From NCBI GenBank assembly GCA_018652955.1, contig JABIBA010000016.1, positions 1-58,802 of the forward strand: DNA of 58,802 bases. The letters run 5' to 3'. A program made the position numbers and the translations under genes. Each line of letters begins with the position of its first letter. Positions within the stretch are counted from its first letter, which is position 1. Positions 24,244-32,953 of the stretch are shown in pieces. The notes under the pieces were generated by a model. That model saw only the letters and a program-made list of their open reading frames with translations, had not been told where the DNA came from and searched no databases. Source of the stretch: Candidatus Peribacter sp. GTDB taxonomy: Bacteria > Patescibacteriota > Gracilibacteria > Peribacterales > Peribacteraceae.

Positions 24244-26295
24244 ATGGATCCAGAAAATACACCTAGCGTCGATGGCATCACCCCTTCTCCAAGTGAAGAA
24301 GAGTCAGCTCCAGACCCTCTGAAAAAAGAGAAGAAAGAAGGATCTGAATCTAGTGCACGCTTCGCTCTCGTGACCATTGTAGGTATTCCATATGCTATGT
24401 ATTTTGCGTGGTCGTTTTTCTTGCTTGCAGTTCTGCCAGATGGATCTGGCAAATGGGATTTTCTCATTGCGTATGAAAAACTTATCGCAATGTCATGCGG
24501 AATGGCATTAGCGCTCGCTGCCTTGTTTGCAGTGTTGCGTATCGGAAAAGCCTCTGGAGCTTCTGATAATGTTCGATACGGTGGATTTGCAAGAATTGTC
24601 ATGTTTGTATTGCCAGGAATAGCCATGAGTATCTTTGCTCCGTATTGGATATCTCAAGAACCACCGCTTCCCCTTGTTATAGTAGCTCCTCCATTAGGCA
24701 ATGAATTTGTAGCGCCGCTTTCAATTTCCTATAGCGCAGAGGAGGCAGCAGCAATATTAAAACGCAGAGGGATTAGCACAAAAAATTTCAAATGGGATTT
24801 GAGTGGTGATGGGAAAATTGATCAAGAGACTGTTACTCCAGAATCTACAGCGTACTACGACAGGCAAGGGGGATATAACGTTAGTGTAACGTTGGAACTT
24901 GGTGACGGGACAACACGAACCATAGCCAAGCGTGTTGTTATTCCACAAGCGGTATTCTCGTATAAGCCTTTTGTCCCTGTGATCGATGAGCCAATTGTAT
25001 TTAGCGTAGCGCATCTTCTTCCTGATGAGAGAGAGTATGAAGTCCGTGAAGTGCAGTGGGACTTTAATGATGACGGGATTCCTGATGAGTCTTCGAATGA
25101 CCTAGAGGCTACTCACACATTCCTCAGAACAGGTCCGCAGCGTGTAGTCGTAACGATGTTTAATACAAACCAAACACAGCAGCAGTTCTATCGCGTATTA
25201 GATATCCAAAAGCCACTTCCAAATCCATTCCCTGTCTCTATTGAGACAATTCCGGCGTTCCTTGAAAGTCCTCCTCCATTCCAGGTGGTATTCAAGCTTG
25301 TTACAGATGAGCCTCTTCAGGATATTAAGTGGGATTTCGATGATGGTTCTCCAGAAGAGACTGGTGATCGTGTTGGTCACACGTTTAGAAGTCGAAAGGT
25401 GTATCAGGTAAAAGCAAAAGCCCGAAATGAAAATGGCCAAATTTCTAAGGCTGTGAAGCTCGTAAAAATTGTAGAAAAGCTCGTCATTCCAGATCTTACA
25501 TTTGAAGGGTCTCACCAAGTAGATAGCAATGAGATTATTGCAGAGGCTCCTGTAGCAATTTCTCTAACACCAAAGACTATTATGCCTCTAGTCGATTTCT
25601 GGTGGGAAGCTCCAAATGCATCTCAGGTAACTTCAACAGATACGACACTAAAGGCAATTTTCCGAGAAGAAGGTGTCTACACACTGGTATTACTTGGTAA
25701 AGACGCTGAGGGAAGAGTGATGCGCATGCCAATAAAACTCAATGTAAAACCCAAGACGCAATTCGTAACCTTTGCCCTCAAGCCTGCACAGGGTATCGCA
25801 CCACTAACTGTACAGTTCGATGCTTCAGAAAGCTTTATTCCTGGAGAGACAATCAATGGATTCATCTGGGAATTTGGCCTTGAGCAAGGAGCACAAACAT
25901 TTGGAGATGGGCATGCGTCACATACATTTGATATTCCTGGTGAGTACATAGTCTCTCTTACGGTACGAACAGAGTCTGGGCGATCTGAGACGGCCGCTAA
26001 GACTGTGGTTGTACGTGCACCGTTCCTTGATGCCTGTTTCACAAAGAGTCGTTCTGTTGGGCTCGTAGCCCCTGCTGGTGTGCGGTTCTTCTGGGAGTGT
26101 TCTACAGGTAGGCCAAAGAGTGTTGTGTGGAGTTTCGGGGATGGATCGGAATCTGATTCAGATCCAGATACAGGACCACAAGATAGATTTACTGATCACG
26201 TTTTTGAGAAGCCTGGTGTATACTCCGTCCAGCTTACGATCGAGAATGCTACAGGATCCAAAAGCACTACTACTCAAATAATAACCGTTGATTAA
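24244..26295 (+). CDS. Membrane protein with several PKD domains
   Basis: A 683-residue protein. After an acidic N-terminus (residues 1-36) come three membrane segments (about 40-60, 75-98 and 112-135). The rest is extracellular with five or six PKD-type Ig-like domains, each marked by a W-D-F or W-x-F and GDG core: FKWDLSGDGKID, VQWDFNDDGIPDE, IKWDFDDGSPEET, FIWEFGLEQG, VVWSFGDGSESDS, and the HVFEKPGVYSVQLTIEN strand. PKD domains mediate protein or carbohydrate contacts at the surface. It belongs to a unit with the upstream lipoprotein and the tiny downstream peptide. Confidence 0.88.
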   Translation: MDPENTPSVDGITPSPSEEESAPDPLKKEKKEGSESSARFALVTIVGIPYAMYFAWSFFLLAVLPDGSGKWDFLIAYEKLIAMSCGMALALAALFAVLRIGKASGASDNVRYGGFARIVMFVLPGIAMSIFAPYWISQEPPLPLVIVAPPLGNEFVAPLSISYSAEEAAAILKRRGISTKNFKWDLSGDGKIDQETVTPESTAYYDRQGGYNVSVTLELGDGTTRTIAKRVVIPQAVFSYKPFVPVIDEPIVFSVAHLLPDEREYEVREVQWDFNDDGIPDESSNDLEATHTFLRTGPQRVVVTMFNTNQTQQQFYRVLDIQKPLPNPFPVSIETIPAFLESPPPFQVVFKLVTDEPLQDIKWDFDDGSPEETGDRVGHTFRSRKVYQVKAKARNENGQISKAVKLVKIVEKLVIPDLTFEGSHQVDSNEIIAEAPVAISLTPKTIMPLVDFWWEAPNASQVTSTDTTLKAIFREEGVYTLVLLGKDAEGRVMRMPIKLNVKPKTQFVTFALKPAQGIAPLTVQFDASESFIPGETINGFIWEFGLEQGAQTFGDGHASHTFDIPGEYIVSLTVRTESGRSETAAKTVVVRAPFLDACFTKSRSVGLVAPAGVRFFWECSTGRPKSVVWSFGDGSESDSDPDTGPQDRFTDHVFEKPGVYSVQLTIENATGSKSTTTQIITVD

Positions 26296-26296
26296 T

Positions 26297-26389
26297 ATGA
26301 AAAAGAAAGTACTTGTCCGCTCACTCGCTATTGTTGCCGTCGTTGGTCTTACGCTTAGTGCGTTGCTGCCAGCTCTTACTGCGCTTTAG
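26297..26389 (+). CDS. 30-residue hydrophobic peptide
   Basis: A 30-codon frame that begins one base after the PKD protein stop. The product is a short basic head (MKKKVLVR) plus one hydrophobic segment (SLAIVAVVGLTLSALLPAL), like an isolated signal peptide or single-pass micro-membrane-protein. The tight spacing and overlap of its stop with that of tsaD (4 bases) argue that it is translated. Function unknown. Confidence 0.55.
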   Translation: MKKKVLVRSLAIVAVVGLTLSALLPALTAL

Positions 26390-27390
26390 TGTATAAAAGC
26401 ATCGAGAGGGATTGTTGCTGATGTTTCAAACACATCAGTAGGTATGCCGTCCTCTTTTGCAATAAAGTATCCAGCAGAAGCAATCATTGCAGCGTTATCT
26501 GTACAGAGTCGTATTTCTGATGGAGTACGAACTGGGATATCAGAAACAATTTCACGTGTGAGTTCCCGTAGTCGCAGGTTTGCAGATACACCTCCTACGA
26601 GATGTATTTCTTGTATTTCGGGGTGCTTTTTAAGTGCGCGCTTTACTCTGTCTGTGAGTTGTAAGCAGATAGCCTCCTGATAGGAAGCTGCAAGATTGTT
26701 CGTGTCATCAGGGTGTTCTTTTACGGTATTTTTTAATGCGGTCTTTAATCCAGAGAAACTGAAATCAAATGTATCTACTCCAGCAAGAGCTATAGGTAAT
26801 TTGTATGATTTCTTATCTCCTTCGAGAGCTGCATTCGCAATAGAAGGACCACCGGGGTAGGGAAGTCCGAGCATAGAAGCTCCTTTATCAAATGCTTCTC
26901 CAGCTGCATCATCACGCGTTCGCCCAAGTAATTCTCCTTTTGTGTGTGCTGTGCGGTACCACAAATCCGTGTGCCCTCCAGATGCACTGAGTGTTAGAGA
27001 TGGGAAGCATGGCTTAGGATCTGCACCGAGCCAGACAGAGGTAAGGTGCCCGAAGGTGTGGTGCACTCCAATAAGAGGTTTTTTCCAGAGCGTAGAGATA
27101 GTACGAGCACAAACAGTTCCTACAAGCAGAGAACCAAGAAGACCAGGTCCACGTGTTACGGCAATAGCATCAATATCTGCAATATCGAGACCAGATTCCT
27201 TCAGACTCGCATGTAACACCGGAAGAATGCACTCCACCTGCCTCCTAGCGGCGTCTTCTGGAACCACACCACCAGACATGGAGAATACCTCTTTAGTACT
27301 AGCTATGGTATTGCTAAGCACCGTGCAGCCATCTTCTACAATGGCTACTGCGGTCTCATCACACGAACTTTCAATTCCAAGGATAATCAT
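26386..27390 (-). CDS. tsaD: tRNA threonylcarbamoyladenosine synthase subunit TsaD
   Basis: A 334-residue ASKHA-fold enzyme that transfers threonylcarbamoyl to A37 of tRNAs decoding ANN codons, together with TsaB and TsaE. Visible signatures are GIESSCDETAVAIVEDG at the N-terminus, GVVPEDAARRQVE, the metal site GVHHTFGHL (about residues 104-112), SASGGHTDLW, FDKGASMLGLPYPGGPSI and HLVGGVSANLRLR. The length is standard. TACTAT ends 7 bases before the ATG, so the mRNA is probably leaderless. Confidence 0.97.
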   Translation of the reverse strand: MIILGIESSCDETAVAIVEDGCTVLSNTIASTKEVFSMSGGVVPEDAARRQVECILPVLHASLKESGLDIADIDAIAVTRGPGLLGSLLVGTVCARTISTLWKKPLIGVHHTFGHLTSVWLGADPKPCFPSLTLSASGGHTDLWYRTAHTKGELLGRTRDDAAGEAFDKGASMLGLPYPGGPSIANAALEGDKKSYKLPIALAGVDTFDFSFSGLKTALKNTVKEHPDDTNNLAASYQEAICLQLTDRVKRALKKHPEIQEIHLVGGVSANLRLRELTREIVSDIPVRTPSEIRLCTDNAAMIASAGYFIAKEDGIPTDVFETSATIPLDAFIH

Positions 27391-27457
27391 GTGAACAATA
27401 GTACAAGAATTTACCCCAAAGGCTACTTTCTATTGAATATATGCATAAATCAGATCA

Positions 27458-27486
27458 TTGTCAAATAGAGCAAAATATAGTATAAT
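27458..27486 (+). promoter_or_regulatory. Promoter of the sortase-lgt operon
   Basis: TTGTCA (27458-27463), 17-base spacer, TATAAT (27481-27486). The -10 ends 7 bases before the GTG at 27494, predicting a leaderless transcript. This is the clearest example of the arrangement in the window. Confidence 0.8.
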
Positions 27487-27493
27487 AATAGTA

Positions 27494-28351
27494 GTGAACA
27501 AATATCAATTTCGTACGGTCCTAGTGGCCATATTGGCAATCGTTGCTTCTGTAGTTCTGTGGACTAGTGCTATTTCGTCAGTATCTCTTCCGCAAATTTC
27601 ACAAGAAGTGGTTACACAGTTTGACGATTACCTTCGTACATTCTTTAAAGCAGACTCACAGAAAAAAGAAGTAAGTGTTACAGAGGTAACAATAGAAGAT
27701 TTAGGGACGCACTTTGCGCGCAGCGTAGATCAGACACATGTGACAGCATCGGTCATAGAACATTCACAGAAGGTTACTGCAGAAGAAGCTACCGTCGAAG
27801 TTGTTGATGGTGATACAGGCGGTGATCTCGTCGAACCACCTGTTGTTATACACCCGTCTGCTTCGGAGCTTGATCAGTGGGATATATCCAGAGCGTGGAG
27901 TATCGCAATTCCAAGTCTTGGTATTCGTGCACCAGTGCTTCTGCCTTCAATGAAAAACTGGTCCTCAAGAGCATGGGATGTACTAGAAGAACAAATGCAA
28001 GTGGGCTTAAATCATGGAGCAGTAGCGTACCCACACTCTTCAGGTCCTGGTCGTAAAGGGAATCTCATTATTGCAGGTCATAGCAGTCCTCCAACAGAGA
28101 GCGCACGTAATAGTGAATTTGGAAGTCTATTTTCTCAACTTCCAAATATTGAAGTCGGAGAGGAGATTTCTATTGTGACAGCTGGTAGCCCTGTTACATA
28201 CCGTGTAGAAAAAAAGACAATTGTATCTCCGCAGACCACCTCGATCTTAGAGCAGCAGCAAGATGAAAGCATACTCAAGCTCATTACGTGCTACCCAGTA
28301 GGTACTACACGTGACAGAATGATTATTCTTGCAAAGAAGATAGAAGACTAA
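27494..28351 (+). CDS. Sortase
   Basis: A 285-residue transpeptidase with an N-terminal membrane anchor (about residues 9-28) and a linker of about 110 residues. The catalytic domain has the active-site His in IIAGHSSPP (about residue 195), Cys in LITCYPVGTTRDRM (about 265) and Arg a few residues later. The TCYPxGTT pattern places it near class D/E sortases. Sortases cut C-terminal sorting signals and attach proteins to the cell surface; the giant Cys-rich protein at 38836-46758 has a candidate signal. The start is taken as GTG 27494 because the -10 box lies inside the longer reading from 27458. Confidence 0.92.
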   Translation: MNKYQFRTVLVAILAIVASVVLWTSAISSVSLPQISQEVVTQFDDYLRTFFKADSQKKEVSVTEVTIEDLGTHFARSVDQTHVTASVIEHSQKVTAEEATVEVVDGDTGGDLVEPPVVIHPSASELDQWDISRAWSIAIPSLGIRAPVLLPSMKNWSSRAWDVLEEQMQVGLNHGAVAYPHSSGPGRKGNLIIAGHSSPPTESARNSEFGSLFSQLPNIEVGEEISIVTAGSPVTYRVEKKTIVSPQTTSILEQQQDESILKLITCYPVGTTRDRMIILAKKIED

Positions 28352-28369
28352 ACAGCCCTTTTCTGCACA

Positions 28370-29842
28370 GTGGCAAGCACGTATGCTAGAGAGGTGACTA
28401 CGAATTCTATTATCCCTTGGCTACGAACTCATAAGTTTAGTTTGGTGATTTCTGTGTGTCTTATTACTTTGCTCGTAAAATTTCTAGCACCACTCTTTTT
28501 GTTTGATATTCCTCTTGGGTACGACCCAGGAATATACAGATACCTCTTCCTGCAGTATGCGCAGAGTCTTAGTAGCTTTAGTTTTCCAGAGCTGCTTCCT
28601 TGGGCGACAGAACACCCATCAGGACTATTTGTATTAGCATCCCCCTTTATTGCTGTAGGACTCCCTGTAGATGCATTGATCGGGTGGATGTGGAATCTCT
28701 TTCCGGTAATCTTGATTGTAGTCTTCTCTATTATAATGACAAAACGAGAGGGTAGAGCAGTTGGAGTATGTGTGCTACTTATGGGGATTTTATCTCAAGC
28801 TTTTTTCGATGGGTTCTTCGCGATGTATATGAAAGCATATGTTGCTCTTCTTCTTACTATTTACACATATTTCTTAGCAGAGAAGAAGTCGATGTGGTTT
28901 GTGCTGACCGCTCTGGCCGCAGTGCTGATCCATCAGCAGACAGGACTTATTCTTACGTTATCCCTTGGTATATGGTGGCTGTTCTCATTAAAAAATAACT
29001 GGAGTGATGCAAAGTACCGTCGCATAACCTATGTCTTAGGACTTGCAGGAGTTATTGCCCTTATCTGGTACATCCCACAATGGGAGCGAGCTATTTGGAG
29101 CCCTCTAAAATCTATCTTCTTATTGCGAGGAGACAATGCTCCTGCTGGAGCATTTCCTGATGCAAGTTTCTATGTACATACTATGGGGGTAGTCTTGCTT
29201 CTTGGAATTTTTGGATTGGTAATCAGTACAAAAAAAGACAAAGGATCTCTGTGGCAACTTTCTGTACTGGTGTGTGCTGTTTTTATCCTATTTAAGTTAG
29301 TGTTTTATAAGCGATTTTACCTCCAACTTGATTTCTTCTTAATGCCTTTTGCCGCTATCGCTTTAGTGTGGATATGGAATACCGCTTCTGCCTACTGGTC
29401 ACGAGGCTTGCTGATTATGGTTCTCATAGCTCAGGCTGTTATCGGATTCCAGGCTATGCAGCTTCGGGCTCCACGGTTTTCTGCTCGTGAACTTACACAG
29501 ATAACTGCACTATCAAACACCATTGAGCCAGACGCTTCTGTGATTGCCTTAGAGAATATCTCTGGAACGTGGCTACGTGGATGGCTTCCTTATAGAAAAA
29601 TTGGAGCACCAGGGTTATTCGATTACCCCAATTGGAGCTACGATCAATGGGAGACGTTTGTAGATGGTACCCAGAAAGACAGAAAGGCTCTCCTTCAAGA
29701 GCTAAAGGGACCTGTGTACTTCTTATTGTCACCAGCATTTACTCGGTTCTATGGTGATCGTGCTCAGAACATTATCCTCGATCCCTGCATGAGCATCATC
29801 GAAGATGCTCCACTTATTAAATCTCTTTGTTCTCAAGACTAA
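28370..29842 (+). CDS. Polytopic membrane protein, probable GT-C glycosyltransferase
   Basis: A 490-residue protein with about ten membrane segments and a C-terminal soluble part of about 120 residues. An acidic motif after the first helix (DIPLGYDPGIYRY) is what GT-C-fold, polyprenyl-phosphate-sugar-using transferases show in their first loop. The C-terminal part (IALENISGTWLRGW, YPNWSYDQWETF) is like the soluble part of such proteins. The acceptor cannot be inferred. It starts with GTG 18 bases after the sortase stop, and its stop overlaps the lgt start (TAATG), so all three genes are one operon. Confidence 0.72.
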   Translation: MASTYAREVTTNSIIPWLRTHKFSLVISVCLITLLVKFLAPLFLFDIPLGYDPGIYRYLFLQYAQSLSSFSFPELLPWATEHPSGLFVLASPFIAVGLPVDALIGWMWNLFPVILIVVFSIIMTKREGRAVGVCVLLMGILSQAFFDGFFAMYMKAYVALLLTIYTYFLAEKKSMWFVLTALAAVLIHQQTGLILTLSLGIWWLFSLKNNWSDAKYRRITYVLGLAGVIALIWYIPQWERAIWSPLKSIFLLRGDNAPAGAFPDASFYVHTMGVVLLLGIFGLVISTKKDKGSLWQLSVLVCAVFILFKLVFYKRFYLQLDFFLMPFAAIALVWIWNTASAYWSRGLLIMVLIAQAVIGFQAMQLRAPRFSARELTQITALSNTIEPDASVIALENISGTWLRGWLPYRKIGAPGLFDYPNWSYDQWETFVDGTQKDRKALLQELKGPVYFLLSPAFTRFYGDRAQNIILDPCMSIIEDAPLIKSLCSQD

Positions 29843-30621
29843 TGCAATTTCTTCCTACCAGACAAGTAGCAGTAGAAGTTCTTGGATTTTCTGTGCACTG
29901 GTATGGACTTCTCTACCTTGCAGCTTTTCTTCTCGCATATCATCTTGTCTTAAGACTCCAGCATCTGCGGTCACTTGAATTAGATAAAGATGCTGTGTCA
30001 TCACTCCTTAGCTGGGCAATTGGAGGAGTTATTGTTGGAGGAAGAATGGGATACGTACTCTTTTATGAGTATGCATATTTTAGTCAGAATACGCTGGAGG
30101 TCCTTGCGGTATGGAATGGGGGAATGTCATCCCACGGAGGGTTTATAGGAGTAGCGGTTGCTCTGGGTATTGCCTTAAAAAAGAGGGGAGTTCCAGTGCT
30201 CGCTTTTCTCGATGTCATCACCGTTCCGATAGCCTTGGGGCTTGCGTGTGGAAGACTGGGAAACTTTATAAACTGGGAGCTCTATGGGACAGTCTCGGAC
30301 TTGCCTTGGGCAATGGTGATCCCAGGCGTAGAAGGGTTGCGACATCCAACGTTCTTTTATGCACTTATTAAAAATCTGCTGATAGCTGCGATCTGCTATC
30401 GCCATCTTCGGTTGTCTTATCCAAGACCTGGAGAAACGTTCTCCATCTTTCTTCTGCTCTACGGAATTTTACGGTTCTTTGTCGAGTACTTTAGAGAGCA
30501 GCCATATGGTTGGTTCGAAGTAGGAGTAATTAGTCTTTCAAGAGGTCAGTTACTTACGCTTCCTCTGATACTTATAGGTGTAATTAGCTTTTTGATGGTT
30601 GGGCGACGTCAAAATTCCTAA
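29842..30621 (+). CDS. lgt: Prolipoprotein diacylglyceryl transferase
   Basis: A 259-residue membrane enzyme that adds diacylglycerol to the lipobox Cys of prolipoproteins. It shows the conserved HWYGLLYLAAF start, GGRMGYVLFYE, the essential His region GGMSSHGGFIG, the signature GRLGNFINWELYG and RFFVEYFREQPYG. The ATG at 29842 overlaps the upstream stop (TAATG); a TTG five codons earlier is less likely. At least five predicted lipoproteins in this window would be its substrates. Its last bases overlap the convergent rnhB gene by 38 bases. Confidence 0.96.
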   Translation: MQFLPTRQVAVEVLGFSVHWYGLLYLAAFLLAYHLVLRLQHLRSLELDKDAVSSLLSWAIGGVIVGGRMGYVLFYEYAYFSQNTLEVLAVWNGGMSSHGGFIGVAVALGIALKKRGVPVLAFLDVITVPIALGLACGRLGNFINWELYGTVSDLPWAMVIPGVEGLRHPTFFYALIKNLLIAAICYRHLRLSYPRPGETFSIFLLLYGILRFFVEYFREQPYGWFEVGVISLSRGQLLTLPLILIGVISFLMVGRRQNS

Positions 30622-31186
30622 GGAATGTATTTCTGTGTAGCGGGCATACACCAAACATTTCTAATGCTTCAATATGTTGAGGGGCACCATATCCTTTGTG
30701 CTCTTCAAATCCATACTTGGGGTACTGCTTCGCGTATTCCACCATCATTCTATCGCGCAGTACTTTAGCGACTATAGATCCTGCGGAAATACAGGGTTCT
30801 GTTTCATCACCTTTTATTACGCCACTCTTTGGATAGTTAAACCAAAACTTATCACGACCATCAATTAAGAGGTACGTCGGTGTCACATGCTTCTCAACCA
30901 TTGCCAGTGCTGCGTGCATTGCCTTTTCTGTGCAGGCAAGTATTCCATTTGTATCGACTTCGGATCCAGCAACTATTCCGTATCCATAGGTGCAGTTCTT
31001 CTCAATCCAAGAAAAAGCTTCCTCTCGCTTCTCGGGAGACAGGGATTTACTATCGGCAATAAGGGGATGTTTCTCCAGTTGAGGATCTAGGAGGCAAGCA
31101 CCAGCCACTACAGGACCTGCCAGAGCGCCACGTCCAGCTTCGTCTACGCCGACGATAACTGCAGAATTCTCTAGTGGATCAGGCAT
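30584..31186 (-). CDS. rnhB: Ribonuclease HII
   Basis: A 200-residue nuclease that removes RNA from RNA-DNA hybrids and single ribonucleotides from DNA. The family core is clear: VGVDEAGRGALAGPVVAGA with Asp-Glu of the active site at the N-terminus, LIDGRDKFW, GDETEPCISAGSIVAKVLRD and PKYGFEEHKGYGAPQH. A GTG at 31240 would extend it by 18 residues; the ATG at 31186 (MPDPLENS) is preferred because homologues begin just before VGVDEAGRG. Confidence 0.96.
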   Translation of the reverse strand: MPDPLENSAVIVGVDEAGRGALAGPVVAGACLLDPQLEKHPLIADSKSLSPEKREEAFSWIEKNCTYGYGIVAGSEVDTNGILACTEKAMHAALAMVEKHVTPTYLLIDGRDKFWFNYPKSGVIKGDETEPCISAGSIVAKVLRDRMMVEYAKQYPKYGFEEHKGYGAPQHIEALEMFGVCPLHRNTFLRNFDVAQPSKS

Positions 31187-31262
31187 TTGAGATATTGACA
31201 AAATATAGTAAATGTTGCACAATAATAAGAGATCTTTCACACATAGTATAAGTCAACAAACG

Positions 31263-31293
31263 CCTTCATTGAAGGTGTACGGCGGAGCCGTAC
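31263..31293 (+). promoter_or_regulatory. 5' leader hairpins of the 99-residue gene
   Basis: CCTTCATTGAAGG (31263-31275) and GTACGGC-GGA-GCCGTAC (31277-31293) are two adjacent perfect hairpins in the leader, downstream of a possible -10 (TATAAG at 31247). They could stabilise the RNA or form a regulatory site. Confidence 0.6.
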
Positions 31294-31329
31294 CAGTGAG
31301 GGCAGAGTTGGCTTTCAAGGAGGAAAGTG

Positions 31330-31629
31330 ATGAGTTTATTTAGGCAACTATGGAATGGCGTGTGGCACTTCGAGACCCCTCAGGACGAAACAATCCGTTG
31401 GATTGTTGAGTGCGGTCTGGGAGAAATGATCTGTCTAGGGATACTATTTATCCCTGCGATAGCAATCTTTGCCGCCTACTGCCATGTCTTAGAATGGTTC
31501 TACTGGACCAAGCCGCAAATACGTTTCGAAGTTCGTCATACTATCGTCGAACAAACTGGGGATTTCTCAGTGTACGACATGACAGACGAAGAACTCGAAG
31601 CGCTTCACGACGCGGAGATTGATTTCTGA
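31330..31629 (+). CDS. Hypothetical 99-residue membrane protein
   Basis: A 99-residue protein with one or two membrane segments (EMICLGILFIPAIAIFAAYC, residues about 32-51) and a charged C-terminal tail rich in Asp/Glu (MTDEELEALHDAEIDF). No family is recognised. The AAGGAGG ribosome site (31317-31323) is 6 bases from the ATG, the strongest in the window; a GTG one codon earlier is possible. It is monocistronic with leader hairpins and a strong terminator, matching the other small SD-led genes here. Confidence 0.72.
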   Translation: MSLFRQLWNGVWHFETPQDETIRWIVECGLGEMICLGILFIPAIAIFAAYCHVLEWFYWTKPQIRFEVRHTIVEQTGDFSVYDMTDEELEALHDAEIDF

Positions 31630-31640
31630 AAGCTTGATTT

Positions 31641-31677
31641 CGGCGCCCTGCACTTTGTTGCACGGCGTCGTTTTTTT
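31641..31677 (+). terminator. Intrinsic terminator of the 99-residue gene
   Basis: CGGCGCC-C-TGCA (31641-31652) pairs with TGCA-C-GGCGTCG (31659-31670) with one C-C mismatch and one G-U, followed by seven T. The T run reaches the stop codon of the convergent Mur ligase gene. Confidence 0.85.
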
Positions 31678-32953
31678 AAAGCGCTTGCAATACTTCTCGT
31701 GCAACGACGCGCTCGTCCCAAGGAATCCTGCCTTCTAGCTTAGTAAACGTAGAAAAGGGCCCCATACCACAGAGAATAATTGCATCACCACTGCGCGCAT
31801 TCTTACAGAGAAATTCTATAGCTTCACGTCTATCGAATATTTTGTGTGCCTCACAAGCACTCTGGTCTATTCCTGCCCACACTTCTTCTAGTACCTTATG
31901 AGGATCTTCTCCGTATGTTTCATCTTCTGTGGCGACAACGATGTCAGCCATCGCACTACATATCTTCCCGATTATCGGACGTTTCTCTTCCATACGATTT
32001 CCACAACTTGAACACAGCACCATCACTCTACCTTGCGTGCCGACAATCTTACGCAACGCTTCTAGCCCTTTTTCATATGACTGTGGACTGACGGCAAAAT
32101 CTACGAATACAGAAAAATCTTGTCCTTCATCTATGCGTTCCATACGACCAGGAAGGGCGGTAAACGATTGTAGTGCATCAATACTTTTTCTTTCTGAAAC
32201 TCCTAATGCCTTAGCACACGCCATGGCACACATAGCATTTTCTAAATTAAATGTACCAGGAATACTGAGACCCAAAGGAAATTCTTGTCTGCCAGAAACA
32301 ACAGTTGCTCTACAGCTTTTTGAATTTGCTTCGATTGCTTTTACATAAATATCACTAGAATCTGTTCCATATTCAACGGTAATAATTGAAGGAATTTTTC
32401 GGAAAAGCTCAACACTTTCATCAGCTGCATTAAGTACTTTTACCCCTTTGCCTTTAAGCATCTGAAATATAATTCCTTTATCTTTGCGGTACTGCTCCAT
32501 GGATCCGTGATAATCAAGGTGCTCTAGGGCAGTATTTGTAATACCAGATACCAGAGGCCATGTATAACTGACGCGTCCTTGTACAAGGCCATGAGAGGAC
32601 ATTTCAATCACAGCGTACTCGCATCCTTTACGAACAAGAGTACGAAGAAATCTTTGTAATTCAAACGGACTTATAGAGGTGAGGTGTGTAGCGTTTTCTT
32701 CTGTAATGTCATCTATTTGTAAGAAGGCTGTAGAAGCAGCTCCAACGCGAAAGCCTGCTTTACGCAAAATATGCGCTGTCATTCCTACGGTAGTTGTCTT
32801 TCCATCGGTCCCAGTAATAGCGACGATACAGAGCTTTCTCGCTGGGAATCCGTAACGTAATGCTGCAAAAAATGCCTTATTTTTATACCAAAGAATGCGC
32901 AGTGGATTTCTATTTCCAATCAGGGATTTAAGACGTTTTAGCATGAGAGACAC
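31676..32953 (-). CDS. MurE-like Mur ligase lacking the N-terminal domain
   Basis: A 425-residue ATP-dependent ligase. The central domain has the P-loop AITGTDGKTTT (about residues 44-54), EMSSHGLVQGRV and TNTALEHLDYHGSMEQYRKDK (in part), all MurE-like, and PGTFNLENAMCA and LPGRMERI follow. The N-terminal UDP-binding domain of MurE (about 90 residues) is absent. In the C-terminal domain the diaminopimelate-specific DNPR box is replaced by EDET and the usual YAHxPD by FAVSPQ. It is therefore probably a variant peptidoglycan or related amino acid ligase with altered substrates. It overlaps the riboflavin kinase gene by 16 bases and is third in an operon that starts with an SLH protein. Confidence 0.88.
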   Translation of the reverse strand: MSLMLKRLKSLIGNRNPLRILWYKNKAFFAALRYGFPARKLCIVAITGTDGKTTTVGMTAHILRKAGFRVGAASTAFLQIDDITEENATHLTSISPFELQRFLRTLVRKGCEYAVIEMSSHGLVQGRVSYTWPLVSGITNTALEHLDYHGSMEQYRKDKGIIFQMLKGKGVKVLNAADESVELFRKIPSIITVEYGTDSSDIYVKAIEANSKSCRATVVSGRQEFPLGLSIPGTFNLENAMCAMACAKALGVSERKSIDALQSFTALPGRMERIDEGQDFSVFVDFAVSPQSYEKGLEALRKIVGTQGRVMVLCSSCGNRMEEKRPIIGKICSAMADIVVATEDETYGEDPHKVLEEVWAGIDQSACEAHKIFDRREAIEFLCKNARSGDAIILCGMGPFSTFTKLEGRIPWDERVVAREVLQAL

